The notes: generated by a model from the letters alone, not told the origin. A stretch of 64,000 bases of DNA from JAADHG01 sp964418645 (GCA_964418645.1 CAYQME010000005.1:16981-80980), one strand, 5' to 3'; positions 43,570 to 53,218 are shown, counted from the stretch's first letter. A program made the numbers and translations.

Positions 43570-44151
43570 CTATAAGGCTATTGATAAACTTAGTATAAGT
43601 TGCTCAGGTCTTGTATCTAAGCTGCTAGTATCAATATTATTGTTATTTAAAAATTGGGCTTCGTTTTCACTAAATCCCCTTTCATACCTAAGGTCTATTG
43701 CAAATTTTTTAAAGTTAATAGCTGCTCCAAAATTAAGACCTACTGAAAAATCATTGCTAACATTATTAATTGAGATTCCGTCAAAATCAGAATCAAGAAT
43801 ATATTGTAAGGCTGGTCCTCCAAAAACACTTATCGGACCTAATACTTTTATACCAACTAATAGAGGAATATCAATTTTTTTCATATTAAAATTCCCACTA
43901 TCATAATCACTTTTAGTATTGGTATATACTATTTCTGGTCTAAAATATAATGTGTTGCCTAATTTACCAAAAAGACCAATATGGTATCCAACATTTCTAT
44001 CTGGATTTTCGGCATTCATGCCAATAGACTCTATGTAATTACCATTACCATTATAATTTAACCCTCCTTTAATACCCCAAGAAGTATCGGATTGAGACCA
44101 AGAATAAGTGCTTAAAAAAGTTAATGCTATTAATAAAATGATGTTTCTCAT
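43570..44151 (-). CDS. PorT-family outer-membrane beta-barrel protein
   Basis: 193 residues with a signal peptide (about residues 1-19, ending TYSWSQ) and an eight-stranded barrel pattern: WGIKGGLNYNGNGNYIES, YHIGLFGKLGNTLYFRPEI, KKIDIPLLVGIKVLGPISVF, AIDLRYERGFSE, ending in LILSLSIAL. It resembles the small OMP_b-brl_2/PorT family of Bacteroidota. No partner genes are evident. Confidence 0.82.
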   Translation of the reverse strand: MRNIILLIALTFLSTYSWSQSDTSWGIKGGLNYNGNGNYIESIGMNAENPDRNVGYHIGLFGKLGNTLYFRPEIVYTNTKSDYDSGNFNMKKIDIPLLVGIKVLGPISVFGGPALQYILDSDFDGISINNVSNDFSVGLNFGAAINFKKFAIDLRYERGFSENEAQFLNNNNIDTSSLDTRPEQLILSLSIAL

Positions 44152-44197
44152 AATTGTTTTTTTTTGATTTATTCTATAAAACGAAAAAATTAATCAA

Positions 44198-45151
44198 TTA
44201 TTTTCTTTGAATAGCTAATTGAACCTTTTTTACAATAGCAACGCTATTTAAACCATATTTCTCCATAAGTTGAGCTGGTGTACCAGACTCTCCAAAAGTG
44301 TCATTGGTAGCTATAAATTCTTGTGGTGTTGGTTTTTGTTGCGATAACACTCTAGCAACACTCTCTCCTAAACCACCAAGATAGTTGTGTTCTTCAGCAG
44401 TGACAATACAACCTGTTTTGCTAACGGATTCTATTATAGCTTTCTCATCTAATGGTTTAATCGTGTGAATATTTATTACATCGGCAGAAATGCCTTTCTC
44501 ATGTAATACTTTAGCAGCTTCTAAGGCTTCCCAAACTAGATGCCCTGTTGCAACAATGGTCACATCATTTCCTTCTTGTAGTTGAATAGCTTTTCCTATT
44601 TCAAACTGTTGGTCAGCAGGTGTAAAAATTGGAACTGAAGGTCGCCCAAAACGTAAATATACAGAGCCAACATAATCTGCAATTGCTATTGTAGCGGCTT
44701 TTGTTTGGTTATAATCACATGGATTAATCACCACCATACCAGGTAACATTTTCATTAATCCGATATCTTCTAATATTTGATGTGTTGCTCCATCTTCACC
44801 TAATGTTAAACCAGCATGCGAAGCGCAAATTTTCACATTCTTACCTGAGTAAGCAATAGATTGACGTATCTGGTCATATACTCTACCAGTAGAAAAATTT
44901 GCAAAAGTTCCAGTAAAAGGAATTTTTCCTCCAATAGTCATTCCAGCTGCAATTCCCATCATATTAGCTTCAGCAATTCCCACTTGAAAAAATCGCTCTG
45001 GATTTTCTTTTATAAATTGGTCCATTTTTAAAGATCCTACTAAATCAGCACAAAGAGCTACAACATTAGGATTTGTTCTTCCTAACTCAGTAAGCCCATC
45101 TCCAAAACCACTTCTAGTATCTTTTTTTTCGGTATATGTGTATGTTTTCAT
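44198..45151 (-). CDS. Transketolase, C-terminal subunit
   Basis: 317 residues forming the second half of transketolase: the pyrimidine-binding domain (PERFFQVGIAEANMMGIAAG, with the glutamate that activates thiamine diphosphate; GATHQILEDIGLMK) and the C-terminal domain (VTAEEHNYLGGLGESVARVL). It acts with the N-terminal subunit encoded 17 bases upstream. The split form is known in many bacteria and archaea; here it is complete. Confidence 0.92.
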   Translation of the reverse strand: MKTYTYTEKKDTRSGFGDGLTELGRTNPNVVALCADLVGSLKMDQFIKENPERFFQVGIAEANMMGIAAGMTIGGKIPFTGTFANFSTGRVYDQIRQSIAYSGKNVKICASHAGLTLGEDGATHQILEDIGLMKMLPGMVVINPCDYNQTKAATIAIADYVGSVYLRFGRPSVPIFTPADQQFEIGKAIQLQEGNDVTIVATGHLVWEALEAAKVLHEKGISADVINIHTIKPLDEKAIIESVSKTGCIVTAEEHNYLGGLGESVARVLSQQKPTPQEFIATNDTFGESGTPAQLMEKYGLNSVAIVKKVQLAIQRK

Positions 45152-45168
45152 TTTTACTTTTTAGTTGA

Positions 45169-46014
45169 TTAGTAGTCTCCCAGAGTTTGATGATTTTGGT
45201 TTAATGCGTTTGCTAATTGCTCGTCATTTGGTGCTTTACCATGCCATGCATGTGTGTGCATCATAAAATCTACACCATTGCCCATCATGGTTTTTAATAA
45301 CACACAAACAGGTTTGCCTTGTCTAGTTTTAGATTTGGCTTTTGCCATGCCTTTTAAAATGGCTTCAATATTATTTCCTTCTTCAATTTCTAAAACAATC
45401 CAATCAAACGCTTCAAATTTGGCCTTGATACTTCCCATAGGTAAAACATCATCAGTAGCTCCATCTATTTGCTTTCCATTCAAATCTATTGTAGCAATGA
45501 GGTTGTCTATGTTTTTTGCCGATGCATACATAATAGCTTCCCAATTTTGCCCTTCTTGTAACTCACCATCTCCATGAAGACTGTAAACTATTTTATTATC
45601 ATTGTTTAATTTTTTAGTTTGTGCTGCTCCAATTGCAACAGACATACCTTGACCTAGAGAGCCTGATGCAATGCGTATTCCAGGTAAACCTTCATGAGTA
45701 GTTGGATGCCCTTGGAGCCTTGAGTTTAATAATCGGAAGGTGTTTAATTCTTCCACAGGAAAATAACCCGTTCTTGCAAGAACACTATAAAAAACAGGCG
45801 AAATATGACCATTAGACAAGAAGAATAAATCTTCATTAATGCCATCCATATCAAATCCATTTTTACGTTCCATAATCTTATTATATAAGACTACTAAAAA
45901 TTCTGCACACCCTAAAGAACCTCCAGGATGTCCTGAATTTACTTTATGTACCATTCGCAAAATATCTCTGCGTACTTGTATTGTTAAATCTTTTAATTGT
46001 TGTGTATTTGACAT
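45169..46014 (-). CDS. Transketolase, N-terminal subunit
   Basis: 281 residues forming the diphosphate-binding half: NSGHPGGSLGCAEFL, LSNGHISPVFYSVLA, GSLGQGMSVAIGAA, and the thiamine diphosphate/magnesium motif HGDGELQEGQNWEA ... IDLNGKQIDGA. It transfers two-carbon units in the pentose phosphate pathway, which links to the gluconate operon elsewhere in the window. Transcribed from a consensus promoter at 46041-46071. Confidence 0.92.
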   Translation of the reverse strand: MSNTQQLKDLTIQVRRDILRMVHKVNSGHPGGSLGCAEFLVVLYNKIMERKNGFDMDGINEDLFFLSNGHISPVFYSVLARTGYFPVEELNTFRLLNSRLQGHPTTHEGLPGIRIASGSLGQGMSVAIGAAQTKKLNNDNKIVYSLHGDGELQEGQNWEAIMYASAKNIDNLIATIDLNGKQIDGATDDVLPMGSIKAKFEAFDWIVLEIEEGNNIEAILKGMAKAKSKTRQGKPVCVLLKTMMGNGVDFMMHTHAWHGKAPNDEQLANALNQNHQTLGDY

Positions 46015-46040
46015 GCTTAGATAGTTGCTAATTTAGGGCT

Positions 46041-46071
46041 CAAAAGTAAGTGTTTAAATAGGCTTTACAAA
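46041..46071 (-). promoter_or_regulatory. Consensus promoter of the transketolase genes
   Basis: On the minus strand: TTTG (46071-46068), exactly 19 bases, TACTTTTG (46048-46041). The leader is about 30 bases. Confidence 0.85.
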
Positions 46072-46156
46072 ACGATTTTTAGCCATTTATTAACGAAATA
46101 ATACGATTTGCTAACAATTTAATATCTTATAAAGGAAGTAATGCAATTTTGTTATT

Positions 46157-46164
46157 TATCTTTG
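46157..46164 (+). promoter_or_regulatory. Promoter -7 element of tgt
   Basis: TATCTTTG lies 20 bases before the tgt ATG; no clear TTG box at the expected distance. Confidence 0.6.
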
Positions 46165-46184
46165 CTCGCTGATAAAGAGAATAA

Positions 46185-47315
46185 ATGACTTTTGAACTAC
46201 TAGTAAAAGATACTGAAAGTAAAGCTAGGGCTGGAAAAATCACAACAGATCATGGTGTAATTGAAACACCAATTTTTATGCCAGTAGGTACTGTGGCTTC
46301 TGTGAAAGGAGTGCATCAGCGAGAACTAAAAAATGATATAAAAGCCAATATAATTTTAGGAAACACGTATCACCTATATTTAAGACCGCAAACGCCTATT
46401 TTAGAAAAAGCAGGTGGATTGCATAAATTTATGAATTGGGATAGGAATATCTTAACGGATTCGGGAGGTTATCAAGTTTACTCGTTATCAGATAACAGAA
46501 AAATAAAAGAAGAAGGTGTTAAGTTTAAAAGTCACATTGATGGGAGTTACCATGTTTTTACACCCGAAAATGTGATGGAAATTCAGCGTAGTATTGGAGC
46601 TGATATTATAATGGCTTTTGATGAATGTACACCATACCCTTGCGATTATAATTATGCAAAACGATCGATGCATATGACGCATCGTTGGTTAGATAGATGT
46701 ATTAATCATTTAAATAAAACGCCTTTAAAATATGCTCATAATCAGGCCTTTTTTCCAATAGTACAAGGCAGTACTTATAAAGATTTACGGCTGCAATCAG
46801 CCGAATATATTGCAAATGCTGGTGCTGAGGGTAATGCGATAGGAGGTTTATCAGTTGGTGAACCAGCTGAAGAAATGTATGCGATGACAGATGTAGTTTG
46901 CAATATTCTTCCAGAAGACAAACCAAGATATTTAATGGGTGTAGGTACACCTATCAATATTCTAGAAAATATAGCGTTAGGAATAGATATGTTTGATTGT
47001 GTGATGCCTACTAGAAATGCAAGAAATGGAATGTTATTCACTGCTCACGGAACCATAAATATTAAGAACAAGAAATGGGAAGATGATTTTTCGTTAATTG
47101 ATGAGATGGCAATTACTTTTGTAGATACTGAATATTCTAAAGCCTATTTAAAGCACTTGTTCAGTGTAAATGAACTTTTAGGAAAACAAATTGCAACCAT
47201 ACATAATTTAGGATTTTATTTATGGTTGGTTAGAGAAGCCAGAAAGCATATATTAGCAGGAGATTTTCGAGTATGGAAGGATAAAATGGTAAAACAAATG
47301 GATAAGCGCTTATAA
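46185..47315 (+). CDS. tgt: tRNA-guanine transglycosylase
   Basis: A 376-residue TIM-barrel enzyme that exchanges guanine 34 for the queuosine precursor preQ1 in tRNAs with GUN anticodons. Conserved segments are ILTDSGGYQVYSLS (active-site Asp), IGGLSVGEPAEEMYAM, and FDCVMPTRNARNGMLFT with the nucleophile Asp. The four zinc ligands usually seen near the C-terminus (CxCxxC ... H) are not all present: the segment reads DTEYSKAYLKHLFSVNELLG, so the zinc site looks divergent or absent. This form is widespread in Bacteroidota as far as I recall. It is followed after four bases by an LptF/G gene. Confidence 0.92.
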   Translation: MTFELLVKDTESKARAGKITTDHGVIETPIFMPVGTVASVKGVHQRELKNDIKANIILGNTYHLYLRPQTPILEKAGGLHKFMNWDRNILTDSGGYQVYSLSDNRKIKEEGVKFKSHIDGSYHVFTPENVMEIQRSIGADIIMAFDECTPYPCDYNYAKRSMHMTHRWLDRCINHLNKTPLKYAHNQAFFPIVQGSTYKDLRLQSAEYIANAGAEGNAIGGLSVGEPAEEMYAMTDVVCNILPEDKPRYLMGVGTPINILENIALGIDMFDCVMPTRNARNGMLFTAHGTINIKNKKWEDDFSLIDEMAITFVDTEYSKAYLKHLFSVNELLGKQIATIHNLGFYLWLVREARKHILAGDFRVWKDKMVKQMDKRL

Positions 47316-47319
47316 GAGG

Positions 47320-48396
47320 ATGAAAATTTTAGATTGGTACATATTAAAGCGGTATTTGTTTACATTCTTTTTAATGATACTTTTGTTTATTCCAATAGGA
47401 ATAACAGTGCATCTCGCTGAAAAAATTGACAAAATTTTGGCAAATAATGTGCCCTTTCCCGAAGTTATTCAGTACTTTTTAGATTTTACAATATACTTTG
47501 CAAATTTATTATTTCCACTGTTTTTATTTCTTTCGGTTATTTTCTTTACTTCTAAATTGGCAAATAATACTGAAGTTATCGCATTTTTAAGTTCAGGTGT
47601 GTCATTTTTTAGATTTTTAAGACCTTATATTTTTGGCGCAACTTTAGTCGCAATTTTCGCACTTGTGCTTGGATTATATTTAGCACCTCATGCAAGTAAA
47701 GGATTCAATCAGTTTACTTATAAATACCTTAGTGGGCACAAAAAAGATAAGGATACGAGGCAGCTATATAGGCAAATAAATGACAATGATATTATATACG
47801 TAACTAGCTTTGATAGTAAATCAAACCTTGGAAGAAATTTTACTTTAGAACATTTTGTAGATAATAAGTTAAAATATAAAATAGATGCAACAAATATTAG
47901 ATATATTGATAAGGATACGACTTATAGGTTAACAAATTATTCAAAAAGAATTATAGGTAAAGATGGTGATAATTTAATTTTTGAAAGGAGAAGAGATACG
48001 TTATTTGCATTTGACCTTGAAGATTTAACCCCAGTAAGATACATTGCAGAGACTCTTAATTATGGAGAGCTTACGTCTTTTATAAAGAAAGAAGAATCTA
48101 GAGGGTCTTCAAATATAGGAAGATATAAAGTGGTGCTTTATAAAAAATGGAGCTTACCAGTTTCAGTATTTATTCTCACCATAATTGCAGTTGCTGTATC
48201 GTCTATTAAGCGTCGTGGAGGAATGGGCGTTAATTTAGCCTTTGGTATTTTTCTAGCTATGATTTATGTGTTTTTTGATAAAGTGTTTGGTGTTATGGCT
48301 GAGCAATCTAACTTTTCTCCTGTAGTTGCCGTTTGGTTTCCCAATATCATTTTCGGTATTTTAGCGATATATTTATTATATAATGCTAAGCGATAA
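47320..48396 (+). CDS. LptF/LptG-family permease
   Basis: A 358-residue inner-membrane protein of the YjgP/YjgQ family: MKILDWYILKRYLFTFFLMI at the N-terminus, three N-terminal helices, a periplasmic domain (about residues 120-270), and three C-terminal helices with WSLPVSVFILTIIAVAVSSI and RRGGMGVNLAFGIFLAM. It should pull lipopolysaccharide from the inner membrane as part of the Lpt exporter. LptF and LptG cannot be separated with confidence here. It lies in an operon with tgt and overlaps the EamA gene by 14 bases. Confidence 0.88.
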   Translation: MKILDWYILKRYLFTFFLMILLFIPIGITVHLAEKIDKILANNVPFPEVIQYFLDFTIYFANLLFPLFLFLSVIFFTSKLANNTEVIAFLSSGVSFFRFLRPYIFGATLVAIFALVLGLYLAPHASKGFNQFTYKYLSGHKKDKDTRQLYRQINDNDIIYVTSFDSKSNLGRNFTLEHFVDNKLKYKIDATNIRYIDKDTTYRLTNYSKRIIGKDGDNLIFERRRDTLFAFDLEDLTPVRYIAETLNYGELTSFIKKEESRGSSNIGRYKVVLYKKWSLPVSVFILTIIAVAVSSIKRRGGMGVNLAFGIFLAMIYVFFDKVFGVMAEQSNFSPVVAVWFPNIIFGILAIYLLYNAKR

Positions 48397-49282
48397 ATTA
48401 AAGAACTATTTACATCTTCATTTACTTGTATTTATAGCAGGATTTACTGCAGTTCTAGGCGAGCTTATTTCAATTAGCGCAGTTTCTTTAGTTTGGTACA
48501 GAATGATAATTGCAGCTATTTTAATGATTGGTTACATAAAGTTCAAAAAAATAAATGTAACGTTATCATTGAAGACTTGTGCTAAATTTTTAATTGCAGG
48601 AATTTTTATTGCCTTGCATTGGATTACTTTTTTTGAATCTATAAAGCAATCTAATATATCTATAGCCTTAGCTATGTTTTCTACTGGAGCATTTTTTGCT
48701 TCGATTATAGAACCTTTGTTTTTTAAACGAAAAGTAATTTGGTACGAAATATTATTTGGGTTACTAGTTATTCTTGGTGTTTGGATAATTACTCAAACAG
48801 AAATTAAATATATCAATGGTATTATTTTAGGAATTATATCAGCATTGTTTTCAACGATTTTTGCTGTTATTAATGGTAAATTTGTTAAACGTTATAGTGC
48901 CTCAGTAATTTCATTTTATGAATTTTTGAGTGGTGTTTTTTTTATTTCAGTTTTTATAACACTTTTTGACGACGGATTTGATGCTTCTTTTTTTACCCTC
49001 AGTTTTGAAGACTGGAAATATTTAATAATTCTGGGATCTATTTGTACTGCTTATACATTTATTGCAGCTGTAAATATAATGAAACATTTAAGTCCTTATA
49101 CTGTAGTATTAACCTACAATATTGAGCCTATTTACGGGATAGCTATGGCTATTGTTTTATTTCCAGAAAAAGAAAGAATGAGCTCAGAATTTTATTTAGG
49201 AGCTGTTATAATTATAGGAACAGTAATCCTTAACGGAATACTTAAAAATTCAACTAGACTAAAAAGAAATAGCTCATCATAA
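48383..49282 (+). CDS. EamA/DMT-family transporter
   Basis: 299 residues with ten hydrophobic helices in two EamA repeats (ELISISAVSLVWYRMIIAAI and ISALFSTIFAVINGKFVKRY as the repeat starts; AMAIVLFPEKERMSSEFYLG at the end). Such inner-membrane transporters export or import amino acids, sugars or other metabolites; the substrate is unknown. It overlaps the lptG-like gene, indicating coupled expression. A promoter for accA follows. Confidence 0.85.
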   Translation: MLSDKLKNYLHLHLLVFIAGFTAVLGELISISAVSLVWYRMIIAAILMIGYIKFKKINVTLSLKTCAKFLIAGIFIALHWITFFESIKQSNISIALAMFSTGAFFASIIEPLFFKRKVIWYEILFGLLVILGVWIITQTEIKYINGIILGIISALFSTIFAVINGKFVKRYSASVISFYEFLSGVFFISVFITLFDDGFDASFFTLSFEDWKYLIILGSICTAYTFIAAVNIMKHLSPYTVVLTYNIEPIYGIAMAIVLFPEKERMSSEFYLGAVIIIGTVILNGILKNSTRLKRNSSS

Positions 49283-49302
49283 GTTAAGACAATTAAAGTT
49301 TT

Positions 49303-49310
49303 TATATTTG
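49303..49310 (+). promoter_or_regulatory. Promoter -7 element of accA
   Basis: TATATTTG fits TAnnTTTG, 28 bases before the accA ATG. Confidence 0.6.
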
Positions 49311-49338
49311 TAGGCTAACTAATAAATCTAAAATTTCT

Positions 49339-50292
49339 ATGGAATATTTAGAATTTGAGCTTCCCATAAAAGAGTTGGAGGAACAACTTGAAAAATGTCA
49401 ACTTATTGGAAAAGAAAGCGATGTTGATGTTACTGAAACCTGCCAGCAAATTAAGAGTAAATTAGCTGAAGCAAAGAAAGATATTTATAAAAACCTTACT
49501 GCTTGGCAACGTGTACAAATGTCACGCCATCCAAACAGACCATACACATTAGATTATATTAACGCAATTTTTGGCGATTCCTATTTAGAGCTTCATGGCG
49601 ATCGTAATTTTAAAGACGACAAAGCCATGATAGGCGGTTTAGGTAAAATTGGCGATCAAAGTTATATGTTTATTGGTCAACAAAAAGGATATAATACAAA
49701 AACAAGGCAGTATCGTAATTTTGGAATGTCGAATCCTGAAGGATATAGAAAGGCATTGCGTTTAATGAAAACTGCCGAAAAATTTGGCATTCCAGTGGTT
49801 ACTCTTATTGACACACCAGGAGCTTATCCAGGTTTAGAAGCCGAAGAACGCGGACAAGGAGAAGCTATTGCAAGAAATATTTTAGAGATGACACGTTTAA
49901 AAGTACCAATATTTACTATTATTATTGGTGAAGGTGCATCTGGAGGGGCTTTAGGTATTGGCGTTGGTGATAAAGTATTAATGTTAGAAAACACGTGGTA
50001 TTCTGTTATTTCTCCTGAATCATGTTCTTCTATTTTATGGAGAAGCTGGGAATATAAAGAACAAGCAGCTGATGCTTTAAAGCTTACCGCAAAGGATATG
50101 AAACGAATGAAATTGGTTGATGAAATTATTAAGGAACCTTTAGGTGGCGCTCATAAGGATAGAGAAAAAATATTTACAACAGTACGTGATGCCATTGCTA
50201 AGTCTTATAATGAATTTAAAAACTTATCACCAAAAGAGTTGGTTAAAAAGCGTATGGATAAGTACTCGCAAATGGGAGTGTATAAAGACTAA
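49339..50292 (+). CDS. accA: Acetyl-CoA carboxylase carboxyltransferase, alpha subunit
   Basis: A 317-residue subunit of the carboxyltransferase that makes malonyl-CoA for fatty acid synthesis. Typical segments are TAWQRVQMSRHPNRPYTLDY, FGDSYLELHGDR, VVTLIDTPGAYPGLEAEERG, and IIGEGASGGALGIGVGD (oxyanion glycines). It works with AccD, encoded elsewhere. It is monocistronic, with its own promoter and a terminator-like hairpin afterwards. Confidence 0.96.
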   Translation: MEYLEFELPIKELEEQLEKCQLIGKESDVDVTETCQQIKSKLAEAKKDIYKNLTAWQRVQMSRHPNRPYTLDYINAIFGDSYLELHGDRNFKDDKAMIGGLGKIGDQSYMFIGQQKGYNTKTRQYRNFGMSNPEGYRKALRLMKTAEKFGIPVVTLIDTPGAYPGLEAEERGQGEAIARNILEMTRLKVPIFTIIIGEGASGGALGIGVGDKVLMLENTWYSVISPESCSSILWRSWEYKEQAADALKLTAKDMKRMKLVDEIIKEPLGGAHKDREKIFTTVRDAIAKSYNEFKNLSPKELVKKRMDKYSQMGVYKD

Positions 50293-50312
50293 TCCCTTAT
50301 GAATCATATCAT

Positions 50313-50347
50313 AAAAAAATCTAAAGCTATGTGCTTCAGTTTTTTTT
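50313..50347 (+). terminator. Imperfect terminator after accA
   Basis: A-run, CT and AAGC pair with GCTT, AG and a T-run around the loop TATGT, with two internal mismatches. Eight T follow the stem. Confidence 0.6.
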
Positions 50348-50351
50348 ACCC

Positions 50352-50408
50352 TTGTTAACAATATTTTTGACTTATTAACAGTTAAATTGTTGACTTATAG
50401 TTAACAAT
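50352..50408 (+). promoter_or_regulatory. GTTAAC-rich leader of dnaB
   Basis: The palindrome TTGTTAACAA (50352-50361) is followed directly by TATTTTTG (50362-50369), then TTATTAACAGTTAA, TTGTTGAC and AGTTAACAAT within 40 bases. A protein dimer recognising TTGTTAAC could bind here and control dnaB. Confidence 0.45.
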
Positions 50409-50459
50409 GAAATATCTTATATTTCAATATACCATAACATTTTAGTTACATTCGCTGTC

Positions 50460-52004
50460 ATGAAACAACCTAACCAATTACAAGGTTTTAAAGTAGATAA
50501 AAGTACTTTAATAAGCTTGGAAAAAGGCAAAATCCCTCCACAAGCCATTGATTTGGAAGAAGTTGTACTGGGAGCAATGATGATTGACAAAAAAGGTGTT
50601 GATGAAGTTATCGATATTTTAAGTTGTGAAGCCTTTTATAAAGAAACTCATCAATATATTTTCGAAGCGATTTTAAAATTATTTGAAAACAGTGAACCTA
50701 TTGATTTATTAACAGTTTCAAGTCAACTAAAAAAGGATAGTAGGTTAGAAATGGTTGGTGGTGATTTTTACCTAATTTCTTTAACTCAAAAAGTATCTTC
50801 ATCAGCACATATAGAGTTTCACGCTCGCATTATTTTACAGAAATTTATTCAGCGTAGTTTAATTAAAATTTCAAATGAGATTATTGAAGATTCTTACGAT
50901 GAAACAAAAGATGTTTTTGATTTATTAGATAAAGCAGAATCTAAGTTATATGAAGTTACTCAAGGAAACATTAAAAAATCTTCTGAAACAGCACAAGATC
51001 TAGTAATACAAGCCAAGAAAAAAATTGAAGAGATTTCTAATAAAGAAGGATTAAGTGGTATTCCTTCTGGATTTGACAAGTTAGATAAACTTACTTCTGG
51101 TTGGCAAGAGAGCGATTTAATTATTGTTGCCGCACGTCCTGGTATGGGTAAAACGGCTTTAACACTATCTATGGCAAGAAATATTGCTGTAAACCATAAT
51201 ATTCCTGTTGCATTTTTCTCTTTAGAAATGGCTTCGGTTCAATTAATAACACGATTAATCTCATCTGAAACTGGATTATCCTCAGAAAAATTGAGAACTG
51301 GACGCCTTGAAAAACATGAATGGGAGCAACTAAATGTAAAAGTTAAAAGTTTAGAAAAAGCACCACTTTATATTGATGATACGCCATCGCTTTCTATTTT
51401 CGATTTACGGGCTAAGGCAAGACGCTTATCTTCACAACATGGTATTAAGCTTATTGTTATAGATTATTTACAGCTAATGACTGTTGGAGGAGGAACAAAA
51501 AGTGGGAATAGAGAACAAGAGATTTCAATGATATCGCGTAACCTTAAAGCTTTAGCAAAAGAATTAAGTGTACCTGTAATAGCATTATCTCAATTATCTC
51601 GTGCCGTAGAAACACGAGGTGGAAGTAAACGGCCTTTACTATCTGACCTTCGTGAATCTGGTGCAATTGAGCAGGATGCAGATATTGTATCATTTATTTA
51701 TAGACCAGAATATTACAAAATTGACGAATGGGATGATGACGAACGCTCACCTACCGAAGGTCAGGCTGAGTTTATTGTGTCAAAGCATAGAAATGGTGGT
51801 TTAGATAATATTAGATTGAAGTTTATTCCTCATTTAGGTAAGTTTGATAATTTAGATACTTTCGATTCGCCATTTGGAAATGAGTTTCATTCTAAAATGA
51901 ACGCTGCAGCAAACGATGATACTTTTAAGACAGATAATTTCCCATCTCCAGACGAAGCATTTGATAGAACGTTGAATGACGATGAGAATGATGTACCATT
52001 CTAG
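50460..52004 (+). CDS. dnaB: Replicative DNA helicase DnaB
   Basis: A 514-residue helicase. The N-terminal domain (IPPQAIDLEEVVLGAMMIDK) contacts primase and loader, and the RecA-like C-terminal motor has the Walker A segment AARPGMGKTALTLSMA, Walker B LIVIDYLQLM, and the later motifs SQLSRAVETRGGSKRPLLSD and LRESGAIEQDADIVSFIYRP. No intein is present. The acidic tail (about residues 475-514) is usual for Flavobacteriaceae. It is transcribed alone from a GTTAAC-rich leader. Confidence 0.96.
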   Translation: MKQPNQLQGFKVDKSTLISLEKGKIPPQAIDLEEVVLGAMMIDKKGVDEVIDILSCEAFYKETHQYIFEAILKLFENSEPIDLLTVSSQLKKDSRLEMVGGDFYLISLTQKVSSSAHIEFHARIILQKFIQRSLIKISNEIIEDSYDETKDVFDLLDKAESKLYEVTQGNIKKSSETAQDLVIQAKKKIEEISNKEGLSGIPSGFDKLDKLTSGWQESDLIIVAARPGMGKTALTLSMARNIAVNHNIPVAFFSLEMASVQLITRLISSETGLSSEKLRTGRLEKHEWEQLNVKVKSLEKAPLYIDDTPSLSIFDLRAKARRLSSQHGIKLIVIDYLQLMTVGGGTKSGNREQEISMISRNLKALAKELSVPVIALSQLSRAVETRGGSKRPLLSDLRESGAIEQDADIVSFIYRPEYYKIDEWDDDERSPTEGQAEFIVSKHRNGGLDNIRLKFIPHLGKFDNLDTFDSPFGNEFHSKMNAAANDDTFKTDNFPSPDEAFDRTLNDDENDVPF

Positions 52005-52032
52005 TGAATTAATTTTTGAATTTAATTTTCTG

Positions 52033-52061
52033 TTGAATTACTCCATTTTAAACTACCTTTG
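52033..52061 (+). promoter_or_regulatory. Promoter of the AI-2E family gene
   Basis: TTG (52033-52035), 18 bases, TACCTTTG (52054-52061). The transcript would start near 52068, so a TTG start at 52059 is excluded and the ATG at 52092 favoured. Confidence 0.7.
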
Positions 52062-52091
52062 GTTGCTTGTTATATAAAGAAAAATTATTTC

Positions 52092-53117
52092 ATGTTACAT
52101 CAAAGACGTACTACCAATATATTGCTTTTAGTTATTGTAATTCCGCTCGTTTTTTATTTACTAAAGATATTGTCGTTTATATTTATTCCTTTAGTGTTCT
52201 CAATGTTTATAGCCTTATTGTTCTTACCGTTAATGCGGTGGTTTAGTAAGCGAAAAGTACCAAATTTTGTTGCAGTTGTCATTGTGATTTTGTTGATTGT
52301 TGGAGGATTAAAAATAGGAGTAGAACTCGTTCAGCTATCAAGCAAGCAAATTATGACTTCAGATTCTATGTTTTTTGAAAAGGCCGAAGATAAGCTAACT
52401 AATTTAATGTTTTACATTGAAGATACATTTGGTATAGAGTTTCAAAAAGACAAAGAATTTTTATCACAGTTTATCCAAAAAGGAAATATTAGTTCGGCAA
52501 TAGATTTTTTGAGAAAATTTTTAACTATGCTTTTAATGACAGTTTTTTTTGTAGTACTGTGGTTGGCAGAATCTATTAACATGCATAAAGTTTTAAATAC
52601 TACAATTTTAAAACAAAAACACACCTCAGTAAAGACCTTTATGAAAATTGAGAAGGATCTCATCAAGTTTATTAAAGTTAAAGTTTTAGTTAGTTTACTT
52701 ACAGGTTTAGGAACAGGACTTGCTTGCGTATTTTTTGATGTGAGTTTTCCAATTTTTTGGGGACTCTTTGCATTTGCAATTAATTTTGTACAAATGGTAG
52801 GCTCATTTATTTCAGTAATTTTATTGTCAATTTTTGCTTTTGTTGAGTTAGAACCTACAAGTGCCTTGTTCTTTTTTATAGTTACAATTACTGGAGTTCA
52901 GGTATTATTTGGGGCTATTTTAGAACCAATTTTCATGGGAAAATCGTTCTCTATTAATATTATTACGGTATTAGTAATGCTTATGCTTTGGGGCTTTATT
53001 TGGGGAATACCTGGACTTATAATGGCAATTCCTCTTACAGTGTTCATTAAAATTATTTTGGAGCATTTTCAAAGCACAAAAATGATTGCTAGTTTGCTCT
53101 CAGGATCAAGCAAATAA
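52092..53117 (+). CDS. AI-2E family transporter / permease
   Basis: About 341 residues from the ATG giving MLHQRRTTNILLLVIVIPLV. It has seven to eight hydrophobic segments, with the family's usual soluble stretch near residues 95-170 and the C-terminal motifs LEPIFMGKSFSINIITVLVM and WGFIWGIPGLIMAIPLTVF. The family includes proposed autoinducer-2 exporters and Na+/H+ antiporters; the substrate is not known. It has its own promoter. Confidence 0.85.
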   Translation: MLHQRRTTNILLLVIVIPLVFYLLKILSFIFIPLVFSMFIALLFLPLMRWFSKRKVPNFVAVVIVILLIVGGLKIGVELVQLSSKQIMTSDSMFFEKAEDKLTNLMFYIEDTFGIEFQKDKEFLSQFIQKGNISSAIDFLRKFLTMLLMTVFFVVLWLAESINMHKVLNTTILKQKHTSVKTFMKIEKDLIKFIKVKVLVSLLTGLGTGLACVFFDVSFPIFWGLFAFAINFVQMVGSFISVILLSIFAFVELEPTSALFFFIVTITGVQVLFGAILEPIFMGKSFSINIITVLVMLMLWGFIWGIPGLIMAIPLTVFIKIILEHFQSTKMIASLLSGSSK

Positions 53118-53218
53118 TAAAAATACACTTAACAGCAAATATGCTTAATAAATTTTATCTCACTTAAAATTCCCTTAAAACTAGTCATTGAGGAACAATT
53201 TTTGAGTATATTTCGTCT

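Noticed and set aside
44198..46014. A broken transketolase gene
   Set aside because: Both halves have complete domains, proper starts and stops and a shared promoter; the split form is a known arrangement.
50352..50460. Replication origin upstream of dnaB
   Set aside because: No TTATNCACA-type DnaA boxes were seen; the repeats are GTTAAC-like, and neighbouring genes are not the usual origin set.
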